Positions 1-7,999 of a stretch of DNA of 64,000 nt are shown one piece after another. Position numbers and translations under genes: made by a program. The notes beneath the pieces are model-generated. The model did not search any database, was not told the DNA's origin, and saw only the letters and a list, made by a program, of their open reading frames with translations. How positions within the stretch are numbered: the first letter of the stretch is position 1; the number at the start of each line of letters is the position of its first letter. Source of the stretch: Anaerolineae bacterium (GTDB lineage Bacteria > Chloroflexota > Anaerolineae > Aggregatilineales > Phototrophicaceae); contig JAJEAA010000014.1 of assembly GCA_022824365.1 (NCBI GenBank), positions 1 to 64,000 of the forward strand, written 5' to 3'.

Positions 1-2
1 AG

Positions 3-242
3 ATTCCTGCCAGAGGCTATCCGGGGGCAAAGAGCGATGTGAATCAGCAGCGGAGGCTGACATTCTCAGGCTGGCTGATTCCGACGTCCGGTATACGTCG
101 CCACTTCATCGACCATGTCGCGATGTCAACTGATTTGCGGGTTGAATCAATGCAGTTCGTGAGCAAATACGCATCCGATGGTAAACCCCTTACTGATCAC
201 AACGGCGTCTGCATCAATCTGGAAATCGACGATCTGCGCTAA
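3..242 (+). CDS. Endonuclease/exonuclease/phosphatase-like protein, C-terminal end
   Basis: The frame is open from the first bases of the window, so this is the last ~79 residues of a gene that starts outside it. The stretch IDHVAMSTDLRVESMQF followed by LTDHNGVCINLEI resembles the C-terminal end of endonuclease/exonuclease/phosphatase (EEP) fold enzymes. In that fold an 'IDxI/V' strand is followed by a conserved SDH/TDH catalytic histidine and a final hydrophobic strand. The family cleaves phosphodiester or phosphomonoester bonds in nucleic acids, lipids or small molecules, and the substrate cannot be judged from this piece. A GTG at 39 is in frame but is probably internal. Confidence 0.5.
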   Translation: MPARGYPGAKSDVNQQRRLTFSGWLIPTSGIRRHFIDHVAMSTDLRVESMQFVSKYASDGKPLTDHNGVCINLEIDDLR

Positions 243-272
243 CCTGCCCATTCAGCGTATCCGACAGACTTT

Positions 273-302
273 CTCTGTGCACTCTGTGTTCTCTGTGGTT
301 AA
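273..302 (+). repeat. Tandem CTCTGTGNN repeat (three units)
   Basis: Three consecutive 9-mers, CTCTGTGCA, CTCTGTGTT and CTCTGTGGT, are followed by TAA. The element lies between the EEP gene and the aminotransferase. Related copies occur at 29335, 37328, 46970, 49440, 50149 and 51354. It is an unusual dispersed short repeat, seen mostly in intergenic space. Confidence 0.75.
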
Positions 303-348
303 ATCCCTCGTCGTATCCCATCGCCACTACAAACGAGGACTTGCCGCC

Positions 349-1470
349 ATGAAATACGCCCCCTTCGAAATCGAGCGCTTCTTCCGTCAGCATGAATTCA
401 GCGCGCCCTACGGCATCAGCTCCTCCGATTGCGAGCCGCTGACGCTGGATGAGCTCCTCTCCTACGCCAGCCCGCAGCGCCGCCAGCAATTCGAGACGAT
501 GTGGCTGGGGTATACCGAGGCGCAGGGGCATCCGGAACTACGCGATCGGATAGCCGCTATGCACGCGGGCATCGACGCCGACCACGTCACCGAGGTCGTG
601 CCGGAAGAGGGTATCTTCCTGACGCTGAACGCCCTGCTCGAGGCGGACGATCATGTGGTGGCCATCGCCCCGAGTTTTCAGTCGCTTTGGGAGATCGCCC
701 GGGCGAAGGGTTGCCGGCTCAGTTTCTGGCGGCAGCAGCAGACTGAAAGCGGCTGGCGCTTCGATATTGACGAGTTGGAGGCGCTGCTCCGCCCCGATAC
801 GAAGATGCTCATCATCAACTTCCCGCACAATCCCAGCGGCTGCCTGCCCAGCCGCGCCGATTTCGCGCGCATCGTTGAACTGGCGCGAGCGCGCAATATC
901 ATCCTCTTTTCCGATGAGATCTACCGCTTCAGCGAGCATGAGCCGGACTTGCGCTTGCCCTCGGCTTGCGAGATGTACGAGCGGGCGGTCGCGCTCGGCG
1001 GCTTGTCGAAATGCTTCGGCTTGCCCGGTTTACGCGTCGGCTGGCTGATCACGCGCGATAAGGATCTGGCGCATGAGATTCAAGAACTGAAGAGTTACAC
1101 AACTATCTGCGGGGGCGGGCCGAGCGAGATTCTAGCGCTGATCGGCTTGGAAAATTGGCGCGCCTTGACCCAGCGGGCAGTCGATATCGTGCGGGGTAAT
1201 ATCGCCGTCTGTCGTGAATTCTTCGGGCACTACGACGGGCTTTTCTGGGCGCGCTATCCGCAGGCGGGCACGATCACGCTGGTGGAGCTGCGGGCGGAGA
1301 TGGCGGTGGACGACTTCGCCGAGGCGGCAGTGCAGGAGGGTGGCGTGATGGTCTTGCCGGCCAGCGTCATGAAATTTGAGGGCAACTTCTTCCGGCTGGG
1401 CTTGGGACGGCGGAGCTTGCCCCATGCGCTGGAGCCGCTGGATCAGGTTATCCGGGAGCATTTGCTATAA
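349..1470 (+). CDS. PLP-dependent aminotransferase, class I/II
   Basis: This 373-residue protein is a fold-type I pyridoxal-phosphate aminotransferase of the aspartate/histidinol-phosphate aminotransferase group. The pattern NFPHNPSG (about residues 157-164), DEIY near 189-192 and LSKCFGLPGLRVGW with the Schiff-base lysine at K221 are the expected cofactor-binding motifs. The length is close to the family norm. ATG 349 was chosen because CGAGGA lies 10 to 15 bases upstream and the homologous N-terminus begins there; the longer in-frame extension reads through the CTCTGTG repeat and is not protein-like. The gene stands alone, convergent with the sugar ABC operon. The amino donor and acceptor cannot be told from sequence. 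Confidence 0.85.
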   Translation: MKYAPFEIERFFRQHEFSAPYGISSSDCEPLTLDELLSYASPQRRQQFETMWLGYTEAQGHPELRDRIAAMHAGIDADHVTEVVPEEGIFLTLNALLEADDHVVAIAPSFQSLWEIARAKGCRLSFWRQQQTESGWRFDIDELEALLRPDTKMLIINFPHNPSGCLPSRADFARIVELARARNIILFSDEIYRFSEHEPDLRLPSACEMYERAVALGGLSKCFGLPGLRVGWLITRDKDLAHEIQELKSYTTICGGGPSEILALIGLENWRALTQRAVDIVRGNIAVCREFFGHYDGLFWARYPQAGTITLVELRAEMAVDDFAEAAVQEGGVMVLPASVMKFEGNFFRLGLGRRSLPHALEPLDQVIREHLL

Positions 1471-1594
1471 CGCGACTTCATGGATTAACATTGGGAGATC
1501 GGGGGCATCAGAGAACGATCGACACAAGGTTTAGCTGCCAGCCCGCGCAAATCGCTCAGGTATTCCGGATTATTCAAGCATAAATGACGCCGGC

Positions 1595-2602
1595 TCAATT
1601 GGCGCGGCGGCGCTTCAAGACCTCCCCCATGAGAATTGATGCGAGAAGCATTGCGCCGACCACGACATCTTGCCAGTATGTCGAGATGCCGGACATGGCA
1701 AAAGCATTATAGATCATCGCGATGAATAGTACGCCGAGCATTGAGCCCAGGACAGATCCGGCGCCGCCGTTAAGGTCCGCGCCACCAATAACTACTGCCG
1801 TAATGACGCGCAATTCCAGATTCTGCCCGTAACTGTTGCTGGCGGCGTTAAATTGCGAGGCGACGATGACACCAGCCACCGCAGCCAGCGCCCCGCTTAA
1901 CATATAGACGAAATAGAGATAACGCTCGACGTTCACCCCGGACATGCGCGCGGAGCGGCGATTGCCGCCGATGAAATAGGAGAGACGCCAAAAGCGGTGA
2001 TTGCGCAAAAGATAACCGATCAGCAAGGCCAGGGCTAACCAGATAAAGACCGAATAACGGAGCAAGAATGTGCCAAAATCGATGCCTCTCTGCCCGACGA
2101 TCGCGAATGCCTCCGGGAAGCCTGACACTGGCGAGCCACCGGTGATAATGATATTCACGCCGCGCAGAATGAGCAGGATGGCGAGCGTCGCGATGAACGG
2201 GTGGACGCGGAAGGTATTGCTGATAAAGGCGTTGATAGCGCCGATGAATGCGCCGGCCGCCAATGTAATGATTATGGCCAGCGGGATGGGCGCGCCAGCC
2301 AACAAGAGCAAGCCGACGATGATAGCGGAAAAAGGATAGATACCGGCGACGGACAGATCGATGCCGGCGGTGATGATAACAATGGTCATGCCGAGGGCGA
2401 TGATCGCTTCCGGTAGGAAGTTAACGATCATGACATTGATGTTGGGCAAGGACAGAAAGACGGGGAAGTTCAATTGCACGATAATGGCAAAAACGACGAT
2501 GGCAAGCGCGAGCGCGCCTATTTGCAAGGTTTCGAGCGAAAAGCGCTGCAGCAATCCAACGCCATCGCTCTGTTTTGATTTTAAGATCTGCGCGTCATGC
2601 AT
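1595..2602 (-). CDS. Ribose-type ABC transporter permease
   Basis: This 335-residue polytopic membrane protein belongs to the RbsC/BPD_transp_2 family and forms part of the inner-membrane channel of a monosaccharide importer. About eight to ten hydrophobic segments are visible, with the family pattern GIDLSVAGIYPFSAI near residue 80 and the ATPase-contact loop GGNRRSARMSGVN near residue 215. It is the last gene of a leftward operon in the order binding protein, permease, ATPase, permease, 24 bases after the ATPase. Two different RbsC-type permeases in one operon suggest a heterodimeric channel. The sugar is unknown; context suggests a product of acidic-glycan breakdown. Confidence 0.88.
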   Translation of the reverse strand: MHDAQILKSKQSDGVGLLQRFSLETLQIGALALAIVVFAIIVQLNFPVFLSLPNINVMIVNFLPEAIIALGMTIVIITAGIDLSVAGIYPFSAIIVGLLLLAGAPIPLAIIITLAAGAFIGAINAFISNTFRVHPFIATLAILLILRGVNIIITGGSPVSGFPEAFAIVGQRGIDFGTFLLRYSVFIWLALALLIGYLLRNHRFWRLSYFIGGNRRSARMSGVNVERYLYFVYMLSGALAAVAGVIVASQFNAASNSYGQNLELRVITAVVIGGADLNGGAGSVLGSMLGVLFIAMIYNAFAMSGISTYWQDVVVGAMLLASILMGEVLKRRRAN

Positions 2603-2626
2603 CGCTGTGCTCCCTCAATGCTGTTG

Positions 2627-4111
2627 CTACTGTACGGCATAGCGCATGACATCCGCTTGAGCGATGTTGTCGCCGTCCAAGACAGCAGAGACATGCCCCT
2701 CGCGGAAGACGACGACGCGGTCGCTCAAACCGAGGACTTCCGGTAATTCGGACGAGATGACGATGACGCCGATGCCACGATTTGCTAGATCGCGCAGGGC
2801 TTGGTGAATTTTGACTTTAGCGCCGACATCCACACCGCGCGTTGGTTCATCGGCGATAAGTACTTTGGGGTTGGCGCTGAGGCATTTTGCCAGCAAGGAC
2901 TTCTGCTGGTTGCCGCCGCTTAAGCTGGTCATAGAAAGCAAATCATCGCGCGGACGGATGTCGTTTTGCTTGATGGCGCGGAGCGATTCGTTCACGATTG
3001 CCCGGTGCTTAAGCAGGCCTAGCGCATCGGTGAAACGAGCCAAAGCGGAAGAGACGATATTATCCCGCATGGTCATTGACAAGAAGAGCCCCATCACCTT
3101 GCGGTCTTCGGTTAAGTAGACAATGCCTTTCTCGATCGCTTGTCGTGGGGATTTAAGATCGAGCTTTATCCCAGCCAGCTTGACCGAGCCGCGGCTATAG
3201 CGATCCGCGCCGAAGATGGCGCGAGCGACTTCGGTGCGCCCAGCGCCAACCAGACCGGCGATACCGAGGATCTCGCCCCGGCGCAAGCTAAATGAAATGT
3301 CGCGAAAAAGCGGCGGGTGGCTCAAACCCTCAACTTCGAGAAGGATCTCATCGCTGACGACGCCTTTTGCTGGATACAGGTCCCCAAGGCTGCGCCCCAC
3401 CATCATATGGATGATTTCATCCTGGTTGCTATGTGATGGATTGACCACACCGACCATTTCGCCATCGCGGAGAACGGAAACGCGATCCGCGATGCGCAAG
3501 ACTTCGCCAAGTTTGTGCGAGATGAAAACGATGGCGACGCCTTGCTGCTTCAATTCAGCAATGATGCTGAAGAGCCGGTCAACCTCGCTTTCCGAAAGGG
3601 CGGACGTTGGCTCATCCATAATAAGAACTTTGGCGTCGAAGGATATCGCCTTGGCAATCTCAATGATCTGCTGGATGCCTACGCTGTAATTTCCCACCAA
3701 CTCGGTTGGCGAAATGTCGATGCCGATGCGCTCAAAGAGGGCGCGCGCATCATCATTGAGCTGTCGCCAATGAACCAAGCCAAGCGCTGATGTGGGTTCG
3801 CGGCGCACGAAGATGTTCTGCGCCACCGTCATATTTGGGGTCAAGCTCAGTTCCTGGAAAACGACGCTGATGCCCAATTGGCGCGCCTGCCAGGGATCAG
3901 TCGGGTCGATCGACTCGCCATTGAGCAGGATTTCGCCAGCATCGCGCCTGTGGATGCCGCTGATGATATTCATGAGCGTAGACTTGCCCGCGCCATTCTC
4001 GCCGACCAACGCATGGACTTCGCCGGCATCAACACCGAAGGAAACCTCATGCAAGACGCGATGGCTGCCGAAGGACTTGCTGGCGCGCCTTATTTCGAGG
4101 ACCGGCGTCAT
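2627..4111 (-). CDS. Sugar ABC transporter ATP-binding protein (RbsA/MglA type)
   Basis: This 494-residue protein has two tandem ABC nucleotide-binding domains, as in RbsA and MglA. In the first half Walker A is GENGAGKST (about 37-45) and Walker B is VLIMDEPTSAL. In the second half the P-loop is degenerate (GLVGAGRTE, near 286), the signature is LSGGNQQKS and Walker B is VLIADEPTRGVD. A degenerate second P-loop is normal in this family. The protein powers sugar import through the flanking permeases. It starts 6 bases after the stop of the upstream permease, which indicates translational coupling. It is the only sugar-type ATPase in region 1 or 2. Confidence 0.92.
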   Translation of the reverse strand: MTPVLEIRRASKSFGSHRVLHEVSFGVDAGEVHALVGENGAGKSTLMNIISGIHRRDAGEILLNGESIDPTDPWQARQLGISVVFQELSLTPNMTVAQNIFVRREPTSALGLVHWRQLNDDARALFERIGIDISPTELVGNYSVGIQQIIEIAKAISFDAKVLIMDEPTSALSESEVDRLFSIIAELKQQGVAIVFISHKLGEVLRIADRVSVLRDGEMVGVVNPSHSNQDEIIHMMVGRSLGDLYPAKGVVSDEILLEVEGLSHPPLFRDISFSLRRGEILGIAGLVGAGRTEVARAIFGADRYSRGSVKLAGIKLDLKSPRQAIEKGIVYLTEDRKVMGLFLSMTMRDNIVSSALARFTDALGLLKHRAIVNESLRAIKQNDIRPRDDLLSMTSLSGGNQQKSLLAKCLSANPKVLIADEPTRGVDVGAKVKIHQALRDLANRGIGVIVISSELPEVLGLSDRVVVFREGHVSAVLDGDNIAQADVMRYAVQ

Positions 4112-4117
4112 TGGGCT

Positions 4118-5116
4118 TTAATCCTCCGCAAGCTCGCGCCGGCGATAAGCGTCAATCATAATAGCGATGACGAGAATGCCGCCCATAATGACGTTTTGCG
4201 CATTAGGCGAGCCCTGCAAAAGTACGAATCCATTATTGATTAGCGCCAGCAGGAAAACGGCAAGCGTTGCGCCGAAGATGCTGCCTGTGCCGCCGCGCAG
4301 GCTGGCGCCGCCAATGACAGCTGCGGCAATCGCCTTAAGCTCGGCGCCCAAACCAAATTGAAAGAAACCCATCGACAAGCGCGACGTCATGAAGATGGCT
4401 GCTGTGCCCGCCATCATGCTGCAGAAAACATAGCCGCCAAGCGTGATAAGCGCGACGCGGATGCCGGCCAAACGCGCCGCCTCTGGGTTCGTGCCGATAT
4501 AGAAGGCTTCCCGCAGGGGGCGCCAATTGCGCAAGAGAAAAGCGAGAATGACGACGACGACTAGCGCGAAATATACCATATATGGCACGTTGAACAGCCG
4601 CCCCTGACCGATAGCCTTATAAGCGTCCGGCAAGCCGGAGACAAAATAACCGGAGGTCAAGACGGTGGCGATGCCCCGCGCCACGGACATCATACCGAGT
4701 GTGACGATAAAAGGCGCGATATTCAGATAGGCGACGAAAAAACCGTTAGTTGCGCCACATAGCGCCGAAACGCCCATGCCCACGCCGATCGCCAGGGGAA
4801 TGCTCGCGCCGTCTTGCAAAAGCATCGTCGTAACAACCGCTGTCAAACCAAGCACAGAACCGACGGAAAGATCTATCCCCCAAAGCAACAGGACAATGGT
4901 CATGCCCAGCGCCAGAAGCAGATCGTAGGTCATGCCCGTGATGACGAAAGTCAGATTGCGGCTGGAAAGGAAGGCGGGGGTCAAGACGCTTAAGGCGATG
5001 GAGATAACCAGGATAAGAAGCGCCAGAATAACGGAGCGATTTTGCAACAGGCGCGCCAGCGCCAAGCTTGAACGCAGTCTTTGAAAGCTATCAAATAACG
5101 AAATACTTCGGCGCAT
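4118..5116 (-). CDS. Ribose-type ABC transporter permease
   Basis: This RbsC-family inner-membrane permease has 332 residues from the proposed ATG at 5116. A longer in-frame start at 5176 would add 20 polar residues without family similarity. The features are GIDLSVGSVLGLTAVV in the second helix region and the cytoplasmic loop YIGTNPEAARLAGIRV, which contacts the ATPase. It follows the binding-protein gene after a 139-base gap and precedes the ATPase by 6 bases. It probably pairs with the second permease at the end of the operon to form the pore. Confidence 0.87.
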   Translation of the reverse strand: MRRSISLFDSFQRLRSSLALARLLQNRSVILALLILVISIALSVLTPAFLSSRNLTFVITGMTYDLLLALGMTIVLLLWGIDLSVGSVLGLTAVVTTMLLQDGASIPLAIGVGMGVSALCGATNGFFVAYLNIAPFIVTLGMMSVARGIATVLTSGYFVSGLPDAYKAIGQGRLFNVPYMVYFALVVVVILAFLLRNWRPLREAFYIGTNPEAARLAGIRVALITLGGYVFCSMMAGTAAIFMTSRLSMGFFQFGLGAELKAIAAAVIGGASLRGGTGSIFGATLAVFLLALINNGFVLLQGSPNAQNVIMGGILVIAIMIDAYRRRELAED

Positions 5117-5255
5117 ACTGCAATCTCTGATTGCTACTGACGATATATGGTAGCCGATAGTGCCTGTCACCCGCAAACAGAGCGAATCGCCAAATTTGCG
5201 GGTGAAGCAGGTTGTCGGGCGGCAACGGGCTGTCGCGCTGCCGCTGGCGTTTCAG

Positions 5256-6233
5256 CTACTCAAATGTCGGCGGATTCTTGAAGGGATCAATATCATCCGG
5301 GCCAAGAATCTGGACGCCGGTGTCGACAAGCGTCGCGTAGGGGCCAAAGCCGCTGCCAGCGGTAACGCCCGTTTCATGGCGCGCGCCGAAGGCAAGCAGC
5401 ATACCCATGTAACCCATGAGATAGGGATTCTGACCGACAGTAGCCCGAATTTCGCCGTTTTCAATCAGTTCAAGCACGGGCAGGCCGAAGTCGAAAGCCA
5501 TAATGTCCACCTCGCCGACGATGCCGAGGTTACGGACGGCAGCGGCCGCGCCAGGACCTGGATTGCCATGTGAAGCGAAGATGACATTGATGGTCGGGTT
5601 GGCTTGCAACATCGCTGTAATAGCGGTTTCGGCGCCGTCAACACGCCCTTCGTCATTGACGATCTGAACGATTTCCGCGCCAGGCGCGGCGGCGGCGAGG
5701 CAGTCCTCAAAGCCTTCGACGCGACGCGCGAGGTGATCTGGACCAGGGAAGGTAGAGATACCTACGCGGGCGGCATCGCCGTGCCAATCGGCGACGGCCT
5801 CGCCAGCGCTGCAGCCGGCGTTGTAATTGTTAGTGCCGGCGAAGGCGAGTCGGTTGCTGCCTGGGGCATCGGAATCGAAGAGGATGACTGGAATGCCCGC
5901 TGCGATTGCACCGTCGATGGACGCGTTCATGGTCTCGGCATCACCGGCTGTGGCTAAAATGCCATCAACGCCACGCGCCGTCAATTGCTCGATTTCACGC
6001 GCTTCAAGCGAGGCGTCCCATTCCGCAGGACCTAGTAATTGCACTTCGACATGGTCGCCAATGCGCGCCGCGGCGTCCACCATTCCAGCGTATGCCCAGT
6101 TGAAGAATTCCGAACCTTTCAAGAAGACAACCATACCGTAAGTCTCGGTCTCTTGTCCTAGAGACAGAGCCGCGCTGCTAGCCAACGCTGCCAAGAGCAA
6201 CAGGACTACAAGAAATCTGACGACGAATTTCAT
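5256..6233 (-). CDS. Sugar ABC transporter periplasmic-type binding protein
   Basis: This 325-residue extracytoplasmic solute-binding protein has the Peripla_BP_4 (ribose/galactose-binding) fold. Residues 1 to about 26 form a signal peptide with a long leucine-rich core ending near LSLGQE. The mature part begins with the first beta strand YGMVVFLKGSEFFNW, and IEQLTARGVDGILATAGD and VILFDSDAPGSNRLAFAGTNN are typical of sugar binders. There is no lipobox cysteine. As first gene of the leftward importer operon, it has its own promoter (6350-6378) with an overlapping operator. The ligand is probably a small sugar released by the enzymes encoded upstream. Confidence 0.88.
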   Translation of the reverse strand: MKFVVRFLVVLLLLAALASSAALSLGQETETYGMVVFLKGSEFFNWAYAGMVDAAARIGDHVEVQLLGPAEWDASLEAREIEQLTARGVDGILATAGDAETMNASIDGAIAAGIPVILFDSDAPGSNRLAFAGTNNYNAGCSAGEAVADWHGDAARVGISTFPGPDHLARRVEGFEDCLAAAAPGAEIVQIVNDEGRVDGAETAITAMLQANPTINVIFASHGNPGPGAAAAVRNLGIVGEVDIMAFDFGLPVLELIENGEIRATVGQNPYLMGYMGMLLAFGARHETGVTAGSGFGPYATLVDTGVQILGPDDIDPFKNPPTFE

Positions 6234-6349
6234 GACTCTTCTCTCCGTTATTCTCTGATTTTACATAGGGAATTGCCGAGTCGCGGGATTTAATTTCCGT
6301 TTACCTCCCTTACCCGCCTGAGATGCAAAAAAATACGCCAACGAATCAA

Positions 6350-6378
6350 AGCATAACATAAAAAAATCGGTTGCGCAA
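6350..6378 (-). promoter_or_regulatory. Promoter of the ribose-type ABC operon
   Basis: Read on the minus strand, the -35 is TTGCGC (complement of 6373-6378). A 17-base spacer and -10 TATGCT (complement of 6350-6355) follow. The start would fall near 6343, about 110 bases before the binding-protein gene. It lies in the tail of a broken gene, so the promoter probably replaced coding sequence. Confidence 0.5.
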
Positions 6379-6381
6379 TCG
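6368..6381. promoter_or_regulatory. LacI-type operator overlapping the -35
   Basis: CGGTTGCGCAATCG is palindromic at 12 of 14 positions with a TTGCGCAA core, a form common among LacI/GalR-family operators. It covers the -35 box of the ABC operon promoter, so binding would block polymerase. It differs from the GAAATCG-type operators at 18570 and 18697, which suggests another regulator. Confidence 0.5.
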
Positions 6382-6444
6382 GTTTACTATATGAAGCGCA
6401 GTTACCATAGTTGCCGTGTCCCGATCAATAGCAGATCTGTAATC

Positions 6445-6567
6445 AGCGAAATACTCCTCGACGAAGAGCGGATTGGCAGGGCGCTTATCAACCGCGCCCA
6501 ATGCCAGGCGAGCGTTTTCCACCTTGTCTACGACGCGCGGATCAAGCAGCAGGAACGACGAGGACAC
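6445..6567 (-). pseudogene. N-terminal remnant of a glycoside-hydrolase-like gene
   Basis: A GTG at 6567, 7 bases after the ADP-ribosylglycohydrolase stop, opens about 41 residues (LLLDPRVVDKVENARLALG, then VDKRPANPLFVEEYF). From memory this resembles the N-terminus of beta-propeller glycosidase-like proteins, where an 'HPANPLF' block is followed by 'KPWE.R.DN'. Here similarity stops after EEYF and the frame runs on to 6346 through promoter sequence. I read it as the stump of a gene truncated by deletion, formerly the next gene of the operon. The family assignment rests on recall of the pattern and is uncertain. Confidence 0.4.
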
Positions 6568-6574
6568 CAGTCGC

Positions 6575-7882
6575 TTAAGCGCCCCCCACGATTTCTCCCG
6601 CCTGCGCGATGAAACGGTCGATCATGTCATCAAGGGCGAAGGTCTCCTGCCCGATGAGGAAGGTATGCGCCTTGTTGTTGAAATTCTTGTGCCAGTGCTT
6701 GGGGATGGCCCCCTTGCCGTAGACCGCGCCCCAGATGCTGCCGGCGGTGGCGGCGGTGCAGTCGTTATCCAAGCCCATGGCCACCGTCTCGCCGATGACC
6801 TTGCTGTAGTCATCGCCGCCGATAGTCAAACCCCAGATAGTCAAGACGGCGTTATTGATGGCGTGGACCTTGTGCATGCCCGGATAGCGCGCATCGACAG
6901 CGGCGCGAGCCTCGCGATAATTCTTAATGGACGCTGCTTCTTCAAGCGCCCAGCGCACTTCCCGCGCCAGGTAGCAATCGGCCGGGATTTCTTCCAGACC
7001 GATGCGCAGCGCCTCGACCGGGTCGTCCACGGCGAAGGCGGCTGAGATAGCGGCGGAGAAGTACATCGCGCCGTAGATGCCATTGCGCCGGTGGCTGACG
7101 GCGGCATCGCGATGGGCGAATTCGGCCGCTTTCTCCGGATAGCCGGGGGCGGCATAGCCCCAAGGGTCGGAGCGGATATCGGCGCCGATATACTGTACGC
7201 AGGGGTTATCGACATCGGCGGCTTGCAGCGCCGGCACGCCCGCTCGCAGGTTGTCCAGCGCGATGCCCTCGGCGGTGAAGGCGAAGGGCAGATACTTGAC
7301 CCAAGCCTCGCCGAGATCGTCCGTCGTGAAATCGGGACCGTACTCTTCCAAGATCATCAAGCCTAGCTGAGTGTAGCAGATATCGTCATCGGTGGGCACG
7401 CCGTCCATCTTCGCCGGCGTGAAATCTTCGCGCGGGCTCGTCTGGTATTTGAGCTCATGCGGCTGCTCGGCTTCGCTCCAATAATCCGTCAGCGGGTATT
7501 CATCGCCCAGGTAAGCAGCCCAGCGCTCCATGCGTTCCACATCCCAGCCTTCGACGATGGAGCCGAGGGTGCAGCCGGCGCAACGCCCGATGAGCGCGCC
7601 TTCCAGCCGCTCGCGAAAATCAGCGGAAACGGCAGACCACATCCGCCGTTTCCCGGCCGGGCGCAAGGCTTGAATGGCGGGCAGGTCGTCCGGCTCGGCT
7701 CGGGTCAGCGCCGCGTCATCGGGCAGGGCGATGAGTTCGGCGAGTTTCTCCTTCAGGGTCGCTTCTATCTCCGCCACTTTGTCGGCGACGCCCTCAGCGC
7801 CGTATTCTGTTTTCATCATAGCGTAACGATTGATGGTCTCCGCCCAATCGGGCAGGGAATCGGGATAGTCGAACAGTTTCAT
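6575..7882 (-). CDS. ADP-ribosylglycohydrolase (DraG) family protein
   Basis: This 435-residue protein belongs to the DraG/ADP-ribosyl_GH superfamily, all-alpha enzymes with a binuclear Mg/Mn site that cleave ADP-ribosyl or related N- and O-glycosidic bonds. GALIGRCAGCTLGS near residue 95, PTDDD (D165-D167) and GLDNDCTAATAGS (D372-D374) supply the expected metal-binding aspartates. An N-terminal extension of about 95 residues precedes the catalytic domain. ATG 7882 is preceded by CAGGAG. A palindrome 24 bases upstream (7906-7921) and a TACAAT box suggest its own promoter. In a sugar operon the true substrate may be a glycoside rather than ADP-ribosyl-protein. Confidence 0.85.
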   Translation of the reverse strand: MKLFDYPDSLPDWAETINRYAMMKTEYGAEGVADKVAEIEATLKEKLAELIALPDDAALTRAEPDDLPAIQALRPAGKRRMWSAVSADFRERLEGALIGRCAGCTLGSIVEGWDVERMERWAAYLGDEYPLTDYWSEAEQPHELKYQTSPREDFTPAKMDGVPTDDDICYTQLGLMILEEYGPDFTTDDLGEAWVKYLPFAFTAEGIALDNLRAGVPALQAADVDNPCVQYIGADIRSDPWGYAAPGYPEKAAEFAHRDAAVSHRRNGIYGAMYFSAAISAAFAVDDPVEALRIGLEEIPADCYLAREVRWALEEAASIKNYREARAAVDARYPGMHKVHAINNAVLTIWGLTIGGDDYSKVIGETVAMGLDNDCTAATAGSIWGAVYGKGAIPKHWHKNFNNKAHTFLIGQETFALDDMIDRFIAQAGEIVGGA

Positions 7883-7905
7883 GAGGGTCTCCTGATCTGC
7901 ATTCC

Positions 7906-7940
7906 AAATGCGACCGCATTTGATTACTTTGAGGATTGTA
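7906..7940 (-). promoter_or_regulatory. Possible promoter and operator of the DraG-family gene
   Basis: Seven-base arms AAATGCG and CGCATTT, separated by two bases, form a perfect inverted repeat at 7906-7921. On the minus strand a -10-like TACAAT (complement of 7935-7940) would start transcription near 7928, placing the palindrome just downstream of +1. The -35 is weak. The palindrome is firm; its role is inferred. Confidence 0.4.
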
Positions 7941-7999
7941 AATGAAGAGACGGGCGGATGCTACGAATTCGCGCGTCCTGGCGCGCCGTACGCAGGCAG

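Noticed and set aside
5117..5176. Upstream start of the ribose-type permease at 5176
   Set aside because: Adds polar residues without similarity to the family; ATG 5116 fits the usual N-terminus better.
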